Assembly: GCA_038030265.1 (NCBI GenBank)
Contig: CM075940.1
Span: 1,922,001-1,986,000 of the forward strand
Length of the DNA stretch: 64,000 bases
Reading direction: 5' to 3'
DNA from: Corythucha ciliata
Taxonomy: Eukaryota > Arthropoda > Insecta > Hemiptera > Tingidae
This document shows, piece by piece, positions 1-8,113 of the stretch. The notes beneath the pieces were generated by a model. That model was not told where the DNA came from, did no database searches, and saw nothing but the letters and a program-made list of their open reading frames with translations. The position numbers and the translations under genes are program-made. The first letter of the stretch is position 1. Each line of letters starts with the position of its first letter.

Positions 1-950
1 AAAGGCATCGGACCAACAACCCAGAAGAAGGCTGGAATAGCAAAATCATCAAAGTAGTCGGGCGAAATAGCTCCCATACATTCTTCCTTCTCAACAGACA
101 CGGAAGAAACTTCTGGGCGAATAATGTCTGCATAACTGCGAATTCCAGGGAAGAAAAGGCGAAAGGTTTACGAGGACCTTGACGGCAGGATACGGAGCAT
201 TCTCACCAAGTACCAGCAGGAGGGTAATCTGCTTTCCCCTCAACATCTCGCTACGCTTTACCCTCAACAAAGCAGTACATAATAGGATTAACTTTGACAA
301 GGGTCTGCTCCCAGGTAATGCGCGCTAAAGTCCTGATTTTTTCTTCGCGCGGGAAAAGCACGAGCTCTAACGGCACGTAATCATAGGCCATAAACGAAAC
401 TGAAACAGAAAAATAACCCGCAAAGGGGACCCATTGAATGAGGTGAATATAGCTCTAATTACTTGTTTCCAACTGGTTAGACAAACGGAATGCAGGTGGT
501 CAGCTAAATCTTACGCTAATTTACGTTTGTGAGTTGAAAAGGGGTGGTGGTGAAGTTCAAAATATTGTTAGAGGATTGGGCTTCATGGACCGGTAAATTA
601 GCTGGTTCAAAATATTCAGTTGACTTCCATCAGTAATGTCAAGTCTTTTTGGTCTTTTTTTAGTTCCAAGCGGTGGTGGAGCCCTTCCTGTTTTCACTCT
701 GACGGTAACAAGCTTTCGGACGCATTGCTTATCTCCGGGACATTCGCTCAAATGTTCGATCGAAATGTTCGTGTACCTATGTTATCCCAGCGGCATGATG
801 TAGGGTTGAATCATGTGGATTTTTCTGAACACCCACACAGTCTTTGCCTACAATTCATCCCCTCAGGAATCTTCGAAAATATTGTGAGGAAAGGAGACCC
901 CCACCACCACCCCCAATGACAGCACAAGGCGGCGAGCCAGACGAAAAGGA
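1..950. other. Unassigned sequence at the left edge
   Basis: I recognise no gene here. On the minus strand, about positions 140 to 3, an open frame of roughly 45 codons runs off the left edge. It could be the end of an interrupted coding region, but I see no family motif. The other open frames are short and have no supporting signals. Confidence 0.3.
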
Positions 951-1029
951 TCAGAAGAAAAAGGAATTCGGTGGGCGAGGGAAGCGGAAGAAATAAAAGC
1001 GAAAAGAGAAGATAACCTCACCCCTAACG

Positions 1030-1345
1030 TAGAATACTTCGATATAATATCAAAATTACGGGAAAGTGCAAAACAAAACAAACAAAACATAAAATGGAAA
1101 AACGCTATGACAAATTGACAACCGACACCGGGCAGTCAAGTTCAGTCTGGGTGACAAGGTTCTTCTTTACATTCCCATTAGGAAAAAGGGTAGAAGCAAG
1201 AAATTGTTATGAAGGTATTTTGGACCATTCAAAATTATTAAAAAATTATCCGAGGTAAATTATTAAATCGAAAAAAGAAAAAGAAATAAATAGGTAAAAG
1301 ATGTCGTTCACGTGGCACGTCTAAAACCGTACTTCTCATGGGAAA
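1030..1345 (+). pseudogene. Ty3/Gypsy integrase C-terminal remnant
   Basis: The last part of a Gypsy polyprotein integrase is readable across frameshifts. A GDKVLLYIPIRKKGRSKKLL segment lies at about 1150-1208. An in-frame TGA follows, then YFGPFKIIKKLSEVN, and at about 1294-1341 VKDVVHVARLKPYFSW. The GDxVLxxxP...K...GPF.I...V...VHV.RLKPY pattern is the SH3-like C-terminal domain of Gypsy integrases. No catalytic domain is left upstream, so this is a dead fragment. The next 500 bases may hold its 3' LTR, but I cannot set the ends. Confidence 0.7.
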
Positions 1346-2030
1346 ATAAATTCAATGTCCATTGTCCTCAATAAATTCATAATTCAGCAATAAAAAGGAA
1401 GAGAATAATATATTACGACATAAGGCCGGAACGGCAACCAAATCTGGAAAGGTTCTTCCGAAAATTGAAAAGGAGAACAAATGTTAGTTTGTACAAAAAA
1501 GGAAATTACGGCGCCGTTAGAACATAACAGTCCAACATTGGAAAGTATATGTAGAATAGAACATGACTCGGTTGTTGTTAGTTACGAGCATGATCACGTT
1601 GTGTCGGGGTGAGGAAATGCGAGTTGCTGTCTTCCCAGTGGCGGGACATTCTGGAAAGAATGGACTGAGACAATAGGTTTCGAGTCTACCGTACCCCTCA
1701 TCTATAAAACCTTGTGGTTTAGGGAGTTCGTGGAAGAAATAACGAGTACCGTCCCCCATTGCGCGCTAGTCTAGCCAATTATCTAGAAAGAGTGAGGAAA
1801 CAACTAGCATCAAAAATTAAAGATCTACACGTCTACAAGTCTCTAAGATATCTTCAAGTCTAGAAACCGTGGAGGGTAATTCGACCGCGAACGTACGTGC
1901 GAGCCACGGGCTTCAAATAGTGGGAGACATTGCAGTCTGGCGTTGCTCGATCATGACGACCCGAAACAGTGAACCCCTTGTGACACAATTCTGTCAATTA
2001 CGATTATTCTTACCTGGGTGTGAGAGAAGC
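1346..2030. other. Non-coding stretch, possible LTR remnant
   Basis: This lies between the Gypsy integrase tail and the BEL/Pao integrase. It has no convincing coding frame. Its position just after a Gypsy integrase end suggests 3' UTR and LTR sequence. I found no second copy in the window to confirm that. Confidence 0.25.
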
Positions 2031-2219
2031 CGTAACCTTTTGCGAACTCCGGAGAAGGGAAGTGTTCTGGAGTGTTTGAGTTGGTCCCTTTTACATCAGG
2101 TTTAGCACCCAAAGGAATGCCAAAACGGAGAAGCTCTACTTAGCTCTTTTCGTCGGCTTCGTTACCAAAGTTCTGCACCTCTAACCCGTCAGTGCACTCA
2201 CAACCGACGCTTGTTTGGC
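2031..2219 (+). pseudogene. BEL/Pao integrase, N-terminal half of the catalytic domain
   Basis: Translating across a frameshift and two stops gives a VGPFYIR block, then AKTEKLYLALFVGFVTKVLHL and SALTTDACLAAI. These are hallmarks of BEL/Pao integrase catalytic cores (GP-F-, a block reading roughly K-YLALFVCF-TKA-HLE, then a DLTT-AFL-A block). The frame stops exactly at the Polinton target site and resumes at 13589 with DRFIARRGLPSH, so the two pieces are one gene split by the insertion. An in-frame TAA replaces the codon after HL, so the BEL copy was already decaying or has decayed since. Confidence 0.8.
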
Positions 2220-2225
2220 CGCAAT
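2220..2225. repeat. Left target site duplication of the Polinton (CGCAAT)
   Basis: CGCAAT occurs directly before the left terminus and again directly after the right terminus at 13589-13594. A 6-bp duplication is the known signature of Maverick/Polinton integration. Confidence 0.93.
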
Positions 2226-3005
2226 AGTAGATGGTAAATGGGGTTGCGGAGGGGCTACCCTTTGGGAGGAGGAGGTTGTGCGCATGTGCGGGATGGGCTA
2301 CCCTTTGGGAGGAGGAGTTTGTGCGCATGTGTGAGATGGGCTACCCTTTGGGAGGAGGGCTACCCTTAGGGAGGGTTTGAGTGAGGTCAGGGAGGAATTA
2401 TTGTGTAAGGTCAGGGAGGAGGAGGTTTTGGTAGTACGTCACACCCCCCCCCCACCATCCCACCACGCTACGTTCACAGGTGGCATGAAAAAAAATTTTT
2501 TTTGACAACGAGTAGGATCGATCCCGTTGCCTTGAGGTCGGGAGACGACAGTGCTAGCCACTCGGCTACCGTCGACGAGTTGAGAGTTAGTGGAATACAT
2601 GGGGTAGATGAGTGTTGAGGGTTCAGTGAGTGGCGGCTGGCTACCCTTAGGGAGGAGGAGGAGGTTTTGCGCATGTGCGAGATGGGCCACCCTTTGGGAG
2701 GAGGGTGCTTTTGCGCATGTGCGAGATGGGCCACCCTTTGGGAGGAGGGCTACCCTTTGGGAGGGCTTGTTGAGTGAGGTCAGGAAGGAATTATTGTGTA
2801 AGGTCAGGGAGGAGGTTTTGCGCATGTGCGAGATGGGCCACCCTTTGGGAGGAGTAAACCCTTTGGGAGGGCTTGTGTGACGTCATGAAGGAATTATTGT
2901 GTAAGGTCAGGGAGGAGGTTTTGCGCATGTGCGAGTTGAGCCACCCTTTGGGAGGAGTAAACCCTTTGAGAGGGCTTGTGTGACGTCAGGAGGGAATTAT
3001 TGTGT
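2226..3005. repeat. Left terminal inverted repeat of the Polinton
   Basis: About 780 bp matching the reverse complement of 12857-13588. It starts AGTAGATGGTAAATGGGGTT. It is built of degenerate internal repeats of roughly 40-110 bp carrying a TGCGCATGTGCG palindrome-like core, CCCTTTGGGAGG blocks and TGACGTCA near the inner end. The match stops at the TGTGT of 3001-3005. It contains the tRNA-like module at 2504-2576. The right copy is about 48 bp shorter, consistent with loss or gain of part of a sub-repeat. Confidence 0.92.
2504..2576 (-). ncRNA. tRNA-like Pol III module in the left TIR
   Basis: Read on the minus strand, this 73-nt unit has an A box TAGCCGAGTGG (2568-2558) that fits TRGYNNARNNG. 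It has a B box GATCGATCC (2523-2515) that fits GWTCRANNC, at tRNA-like spacing. The 7-nt ends GTCGACG and CGTTGTC pair with one mismatch. A run of eight T (minus strand, 2495-2488) follows after eight A and would end Pol III transcription. The D and T arms do not fold as a normal tRNA, so it is a tRNA-derived or tRNA-mimicking gene rather than a working tRNA. Transcription would run outward towards the left end of the element. Confidence 0.55.
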
Positions 3006-3255
3006 AGGGTCAGGGAGGAGGTATGCAAGTACCCGTTTAAAGGAGATGGGGGGGGGGGTGATATCAATTATCGAAGAGATTTTTTACTTGGACTTATTTT
3101 ATTATTGAAAATTACAATTCGTTTAATGATAAAAAAAAATTGTTATTGAATTAATACAAAGGAAACAAAAAGTATGAATTTTGCATTTTTTTTTTTTTTT
3201 TACTCGTTTTTAGTATTATCATAAAATGTGAATAAATTTTGTTTTCCTCGTTTCC
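3006..3255. other. AT-rich spacer inside the left TIR
   Basis: No coding frame. A G9 run and several A and T runs are present. On the minus strand AATAAA near 3100 could serve as a polyadenylation signal for the small minus-strand genes. Confidence 0.35.
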
Positions 3256-3423
3256 CTAGGAAAGAGAATGATAAGGAATCTTCCTGATATTAAGCCCTCC
3301 GCCGTTCACGCCCTCTCCGCTAGAAATAGCATCGGACGAGTTGTCATCATCGATGATGATGACTTCTTCGGCAACTCTACTCGGATTGGCGGAAAAACGA
3401 ATTACACTCCTACGAGAATGCAT
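3256..3423 (-). CDS. Small acidic protein with a SUMO-interaction-like motif
   Basis: A 55-codon frame from ATG at 3423 to TAG at 3258-3256, too short for many gene finders. Residues 19-32 read EEVIIIDDDNSSD: a hydrophobic VIII core followed by acidic residues and serines, the classic layout of a (phospho-)SUMO-interacting motif. The N-terminus is basic (MHSRRSVIRF) and the C-terminus Gly/Ser-rich. Base composition is clearly less AT-rich than the flanks, which supports coding. It shares its strand with the two-exon gene at 4033-4382 and may be a second gene or a further exon. Function is unknown. The motif is seen; SUMO binding is inferred. Confidence 0.4.
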   Translation of the reverse strand: MHSRRSVIRFSANPSRVAEEVIIIDDDNSSDAISSGEGVNGGGLNIRKIPYHSLS

Positions 3424-4032
3424 TTTTTTTTTTTTTTTGTAAATTAAAGATTAAAATTAAAGATTTAAGTGAAATTAAATTTAAAAAAATGTTTTTGGTG
3501 AAATGAACTGCTTGAGAGCTAATGTTTCACGTTGAAACAGTTTTCTTTTTAAACGAAAAAAAAATAAAATACAATTTTTTCCAAGTAAAAAAAACTGAAA
3601 AAATGGTCAACGGGAAAACACGAACGAAAACAGTACACAACACAGCGTTTCAATGCAAGATTGAAGTGGGGAAATGTCCGGTCCGCAAGCCCTTTTTAAA
3701 GGCACTTACCGACGCTATTTGCCTGCCCTTTCCACCCTCACCACTACTATTTTTCCAAAAATGTTGGCAGCTCAACCTACTCCTATACAACTGACTACCT
3801 GACTACTGCCCCCCCCTCATCATCCTGAATGAAATAATAGAAGAGGAGAGGAAGGATAAGTGAGTATCATGTACGAATGAATCTGATTTGAAAAACAATT
3901 TTTATTTTAAATTTTCTTGACTATACTATTATTAAAACTACTTTACTTACTACAATAAAATATTTAAAACACTACACTAAACTACTTACTAAATATATAT
4001 ATATATTTAAAAATTGTTTTACATTCGGACCC
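3424..4032. other. Low-complexity AT-rich region
   Basis: Poly-A and poly-T runs and an ATATAT stretch near 3993-4004. A plus-strand frame at 3522-3794 (90 codons) has low-complexity content and no motif, so I do not call it a gene. CCC-rich sequence near 3808-3817 interrupts any longer frame. Confidence 0.3.
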
Positions 4033-4382
4033 TCACATGTACCAGAATACATACCGCCCGCATATATCACAATGACGATTTTCTTCCGGTGGTTCTGGAA
4101 GAAGCACATCTATTTTTCCTAGGTACTGTGCATGGAAGTTATCCGTGCAATCGTAGCATGTAATGAAGTTTGGGTACCAGTAGTACTCATGAATATACAC
4201 TCCCACATCAAAAAATTGTGCTTCAATTTCTTCTCTCTGTAATAAAAAAAAAAGAAAAGAATAAATGGAAAGATAAAGAGCATAAGTTACGTTCGAGTGT
4301 CCGTGCAATTTGAAATCAAATTGACGAATGGATAGGTACTTACGTTCATGTTGTTGTTGTTGTTGGCGGCGGCAGCGTTCAT
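4033..4382 (-). CDS. Two-exon minus-strand gene, small CxxC protein
   Basis: Exon 1 (4382-4344) encodes MNAAAANNNNNMN and ends at a consensus donor, GTAAGT, at 4343. The intron ends with a T-rich tract and TTACAG at 4237. Exon 2 (4236-4033) continues in the same reading phase to TGA. The protein is about 80 residues. It holds CYDC and CDIC pairs about 30 residues apart, as in a four-cysteine zinc ribbon or treble clef, and is rich in Tyr and Phe (VYIHEYYWYPNF). A TATA box lies about 50 nt upstream. It is the only clearly spliced gene in the element and opposes all the capsid genes. I do not recognise the family; a regulatory or DNA-binding role is a guess. Confidence 0.55.
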
Positions 4383-4430
4383 TTTTTTGCTTAAAGGAAA
4401 AAGTTGTCGAGACGTATACTCAACCAGATC

Positions 4431-4437
4431 TTTTATA
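4431..4437 (-). promoter_or_regulatory. TATA box of the two-exon minus-strand gene
   Basis: The minus strand reads TATAAAAG ending about 50 nt before the ATG at 4382. The spacing allows a transcription start about 25-30 nt downstream and a short 5' UTR. Confidence 0.5.
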
Positions 4438-4616
4438 GCAATGTTCATATTTGATACGCAGCGCCAACTCTATCCTCTCCCCCACCACTTTAGTTCTCTT
4501 TGTATCGCAATATCATGATGTAACATGCAGTGAGATTCAGGCAAATCGATTCGGACTATTCAGTATGAAAATACAATAGACGAATCGGGGGAAGAGGTAT
4601 CCTTTAACAAAATTCC

Positions 4617-5190
4617 TATTTCTTGGAAAGCGAACTATTATTCCTGAATAGCATGATAATAAAATCCTGAAAATAGTAAGAAAAATGACAGATATGACTT
4701 TTTTTTCTTCTTAGGAGTGATATTTCATCTCATCCCTTCAATCTCCTTTTTTTTTGTTTACGGTATGTGAAGCTCCCAAATAGTGTGTGAATAAAAGTCT
4801 CAAAATGGTTAGAAAAAAACATTTATCACCCACAACAGTCTTTTTTTCTTGGACGTGTCATTTCAAACCAAATCACCTTCTTCAGAAGGCTTATCGCACC
4901 TGCACAGGTTTACCTGGCAAGGATGACAAAACAAGGAAGACAAAGAATTTGTTTACCTCCTTGCACTCTTTTCCTTTAAGAAAATTCAAACATTTGATTT
5001 CTTGGAAAGTGAACCATTGATCCTAAAAGAATAAAAGCCTATAAATGGTGAGAAAAAAAAAAAAAAATACATCGCTCTCACACGACGAATTTTTCTTAGT
5101 AGTGGAATTTCAAAACAAATCCCATTGTCAGAAAGCTTATTGCACCTGGTCAGTTTTACGTATACCTGTCAAGGAAGACAAACTTTTTTT
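4617..5190. repeat. Degenerate tandem repeat, about three units
   Basis: Three imperfect units of roughly 190-250 bp share the order TTCTTGGAAAG-GAAC-ATT, then AATAAAA-CCT-AAAATGGT-AGAAAAA, then a TTTCA--CAAATC block and AGAAGGCTTAT-GCACCTG. They begin near 4617, 4785 and 5030. Each unit opens a short frame starting MVRKK, but homopolymers of different length break the frames. They may be decayed copies of a small gene or a tandem regulatory region left of the capsid genes. Confidence 0.5.
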
Positions 5191-5382
5191 TTTTTTTTTT
5201 TCTTTTTTTTTTTCTACCTGCTTGTGCTCTGTGCATTGTTGCTTTGTGTCCATTTCTCTTCAAAGTTCTTTCAAATTTATTAAAGTTATTCTTCTAATAA
5301 GAAAAGCTAGTAACAAAATTATTCATCATACAATAGACAGGCATCGAGGAAGCAACATATTCTTGTAAGACACTGCGTACAA

Positions 5383-5664
5383 ATGCATCCAGAACAATAT
5401 TTATTGGACGGCTTTGGAAAATTAGCCGCGGGACCTCCATGCGACTTAATATTGAAAATGTGGAGAAATAGTTCATTTCCATGCTTCATGGAAAAGTCTT
5501 CCTCGCAGATTCAGACGTTCACTACCATTTGTATAGATGGAACATTTATAATTGTAGGCCTCTTAGCATTGACTATAGCATTTGCAGTCTTATATTATAC
5601 GGTGTACAAACAAAACACAAATCAGTATGAATCGCGCACGCGAGTTGATCAACTCGACAATTAA
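5383..5664 (+). CDS. Small single-pass membrane protein
   Basis: ATG to TAA, 93 residues. The N-terminal half is polar with three Cys. Residues about 54-75 (TFIIVGLLALTIAFAVLYYT) form one strong transmembrane helix, followed by a short polar tail. It is the first gene of the plus-strand block, and its 3' end overlaps the start of the phospholipase-domain gene by 38 bp in another frame. Position next to capsid genes suggests a virion or virus-factory membrane protein, but I recognise no family. No clear TATA box is seen before it. Confidence 0.5.
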   Translation: MHPEQYLLDGFGKLAAGPPCDLILKMWRNSSFPCFMEKSSSQIQTFTTICIDGTFIIVGLLALTIAFAVLYYTVYKQNTNQYESRTRVDQLDN

Positions 5665-6493
5665 TAAAATTCCTTTCGAACTTCATTTGCCTGGTGGATA
5701 TCAATATTGCGGACCCGGAACTGATTTGGAAACGCGATTAAAACGACAAGACCCTGGAATTAATCGTTTAGATCAGGCCTGCAAAGCCCACGACATTTTC
5801 TACGAGCAGAATAAGGACAGCACGTCGAGAGCTAAAGCTGACAAGCGTCTTGCATCCGTCGCGAGAGAGAGAACGAAAGCTTCAGACGCCTCCATTTTTG
5901 AAAAATTATCTTCGTGGACCGTTCTTGGAGCAATGAAATTAAAGGGGAAAATTGGCGGAAGGCTCAGTAAAAAAGCATTTAGACGAATGCGTCAAAAACC
6001 AAAAGTACTCAAAACAAAGCGAAACAGACGGAGGAAACTGAACATGAGAAAGAAGAAGGCGTTTAAAAAAAAAAAAAGTTTAAACCTAACGCTTCGACAA
6101 GGAATTACTATGGCGAAAAAGGCCATTAAGAGTCTTCCCAGCTCGGCAAGTGTTTACGATAAAGCATCGGTGGCAATACGTACGATAAAAAACAGTATCA
6201 AAAGTAAAAATGGTAAATCATCCTGTCCACGTATTATACCAGTACCAAAGCGCGGCGGCTTTCTTCCCTTCCTAATGGGTGCTCTTCCTGCAATTGCTGC
6301 ATTAGGAAGTTTGGCAGGTGGTGCGGCAACAGTCGCGAGAACAATTAATGAAGCTAAATCAATGAGCAAGCAACTGGATGAAATGAAACGTCATAACAGG
6401 CAAATCGAAGCCGTGCAAATAGGAAAAGGTTTATACCTTAAGCCTCTTCCCAGGAGGGGTGGTCTTGGTTTAGTCATTGCTTCAAAAAACTAA
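5627..6493 (+). CDS. Phospholipase A2-domain minor capsid-type protein
   Basis: 288 residues from the ATG at 5627. An upstream in-frame TTG at 5582 is not a usual eukaryotic start. Residues 22-60 carry the sPLA2 core: the calcium loop YCGPGTDL (27-34) and the catalytic pair in ACKAHD (His55, Asp56). Such domains in parvovirus VP1 and in virus-like transposons help membrane escape during entry. A strongly basic Arg/Lys stretch follows (about 115-160), as in DNA-binding core proteins, and then a Gly/Ala-rich hydrophobic segment (about 210-240) like a membrane-active peptide. The stop TAA shares one base with the protease ATG. The combination suggests a multifunctional internal virion protein. 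Confidence 0.8.
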   Translation: MNRARELINSTINKIPFELHLPGGYQYCGPGTDLETRLKRQDPGINRLDQACKAHDIFYEQNKDSTSRAKADKRLASVARERTKASDASIFEKLSSWTVLGAMKLKGKIGGRLSKKAFRRMRQKPKVLKTKRNRRRKLNMRKKKAFKKKKSLNLTLRQGITMAKKAIKSLPSSASVYDKASVAIRTIKNSIKSKNGKSSCPRIIPVPKRGGFLPFLMGALPAIAALGSLAGGAATVARTINEAKSMSKQLDEMKRHNRQIEAVQIGKGLYLKPLPRRGGLGLVIASKN

Positions 6494-6861
6494 TGATTGG
6501 CCTTCCCGACAGGCCACTTTCAGATATAGATATTGCTAAAGTAGCAAATTTTTTGAAAATTCCTCATTTCAGGGGAATTTTCTCCCGAGATGAATTGCCT
6601 AAAAAACGTTGGAGTGAAGAGTGTGCAATCATAAACCTCGATAGAGTTGATGGAGTCGGTACACACTGGGTTTGCTATCATGTAAAACGGAATGTTGCTC
6701 TTTATTTCGATAGCTTTGGTAATTTAAAGCCATTTAAAGAACTTGTCGACTACTTGCAAGACTGTGAAATTCACTACAATCGAGAAAGAGTTCAAGAATT
6801 CAATTCTCATGTGTGCGGACACTTGGCCATACTGTTTTTAATAGCTGTCACAGACACATAA
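6493..6861 (+). CDS. Adenain-like cysteine protease
   Basis: 122 residues. The order of catalytic residues matches adenovirus-type (C5) proteases: His58 in GTHW, Asp73 in YFDSFG, Gln101 and Cys108 in a Q-x6-C-G context. In adenoviruses and Polintons this enzyme cleaves capsid precursors during virion maturation. It is shorter than adenovirus protease (about 200 residues) but intact around the active site. It overlaps the preceding gene by one base (TAATG) and precedes the penton-like gene by 10 bp, so the three are tightly packed. No frameshift or stop. Confidence 0.85.
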   Translation: MIGLPDRPLSDIDIAKVANFLKIPHFRGIFSRDELPKKRWSEECAIINLDRVDGVGTHWVCYHVKRNVALYFDSFGNLKPFKELVDYLQDCEIHYNRERVQEFNSHVCGHLAILFLIAVTDT

Positions 6862-6871
6862 AGTTTCAGTT

Positions 6872-7891
6872 ATGTCTATCGCATTGTCCTTTACGGGTCA
6901 ATCCAGTGTTTTAACTTCGAATTTTTTCCCTCCAATTCAGCTCCGACAACAACTTGGATGTCAAGGAGAAGGTGAAACTGACAGTAAATGGTGCGCAGGA
7001 CTTCTTTCTTTCGAATCGTACAATTCAATTCCGAACGTAAATGATAGTAATAATACTCTTCACGTAATTGAGAGTATCTATGGAAATGGTAAGGATTATA
7101 CATTTAATAATCTGAACGAACTTTTTGAAGGTTATAAGGGCCTTTTTTCTTTTCAATTGCAAGAAACAGATGGAGGAGGAGTTCTTTGTTCCATAACAAT
7201 AAAAGACAGGGTACTTTATTGCAGGAGTTCTAAGTCGCTTTTCTCTTTTATGGGATTTTCTCACCCGAGCATATTTTTACCAGGACAAACTTATACCTCT
7301 TTGAATGCAATTACTCCTGACGAGGCCTCAACAATAAACCTTCCTGGCTTTCACCGGAGATCTATTGCAGAGGCCGGTTATTTAGTTAAAATTGAGAATG
7401 GTACATACGAAATTGACGAAATATCTCGATTGCTCAAAAAAAAGCTAAAGGACCTGAACATTGAATTTGATCTGACAGTTAATACAAATACAAAAAAGAC
7501 CAGGGTTCGTTGTTCTTTGAAATTGGCAATGGGCTTGGAAAAATCCATAGCAAGCATATTTGGTTTTATTGAGCAGAGGACATTGCTTGAAAATGTGGAA
7601 CATGATTCAGACTCGATAGTGAATGTATTTAATGTGAATGCAATCTGCATTGAATGCAGTGCTATTAGCGGATCGTACAGAAACGGTACGCCAAGCCATA
7701 TACTACATGAGTTTTATACGACCGTTCCATCGGGCTATAAAATTTACGAAGTACCAAATACTGTAATTTATCTTCCACTGATTGCTCATCAGCTACATAG
7801 CATCACCCTGAGAGTGTTGGATGAGAGAGGAAAATTGATCGATTTCTCCGGAGAAACCATTACTATACGAATTCACTTGAAGCGTGAATAG
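6872..7891 (+). CDS. Penton-like minor capsid protein (candidate)
   Basis: 339 residues, intact. It begins ALSFTGQSSVLTSNFFPPIQL, a start I associate with a conserved arthropod Polinton protein placed between the protease and the major capsid gene. A jelly-roll-like beta-rich composition, absence of membrane segments and fixed synteny point to the minor (penton-type) capsid protein. Residues near 165-190 read GFHRRSIAEAGYLVKIENGTYEIDEISRLLKKKL, a family block followed by a beta-rich C-terminus. The penton role comes from synteny and composition; a structure prediction would be needed to confirm it. Confidence 0.6.
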   Translation: MSIALSFTGQSSVLTSNFFPPIQLRQQLGCQGEGETDSKWCAGLLSFESYNSIPNVNDSNNTLHVIESIYGNGKDYTFNNLNELFEGYKGLFSFQLQETDGGGVLCSITIKDRVLYCRSSKSLFSFMGFSHPSIFLPGQTYTSLNAITPDEASTINLPGFHRRSIAEAGYLVKIENGTYEIDEISRLLKKKLKDLNIEFDLTVNTNTKKTRVRCSLKLAMGLEKSIASIFGFIEQRTLLENVEHDSDSIVNVFNVNAICIECSAISGSYRNGTPSHILHEFYTTVPSGYKIYEVPNTVIYLPLIAHQLHSITLRVLDERGKLIDFSGETITIRIHLKRE

Positions 7892-7892
7892 A

Positions 7893-8102
7893 ATGCTTGA
7901 CTTTAGCGGTAGATATCAAAACAGTAGCAGGCTGAGAGGAGGAGAGCAAAATATAAGAAGCGTCAGTGAAAAATTTCAGTTCAGTCGCTTTAAGAACATT
8001 CGTGGAGGTCGTCGTCAACGAAAACCGATACGAAAGAAGAAAAAAATTACAAGTTCTAATTACAAGTTTCTAAAAAGTATTGGTTTGAAAATTAAAGGGT
8101 AA
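7893..8102 (+). CDS. Small basic protein, possible core or cement protein
   Basis: 69 residues from the ATG at 7893; a GTG nine bases upstream is in frame but unlikely to be used. It is very rich in Arg and Lys (GGRRQRKPIRKKKKI) with repeated RGG/GG motifs, like small core or capsid-associated DNA-binding peptides of adenovirus-type virions. It lies directly between the penton-like and major capsid genes, starting one base after the stop of the former. It ends 11 bp before the capsid ATG, in an A-run. Function is inferred from charge and position only. Confidence 0.5.
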   Translation: MLDFSGRYQNSSRLRGGEQNIRSVSEKFQFSRFKNIRGGRRQRKPIRKKKKITSSNYKFLKSIGLKIKG

Positions 8103-8113
8103 AAAAAAAAAAA

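Noticed and set aside
2439..2880. Open frames of 86-128 codons on both strands in the left TIR
   Set aside because: They are produced by in-phase tandem repeats of the TIR and appear again in the right TIR; no coding signal.
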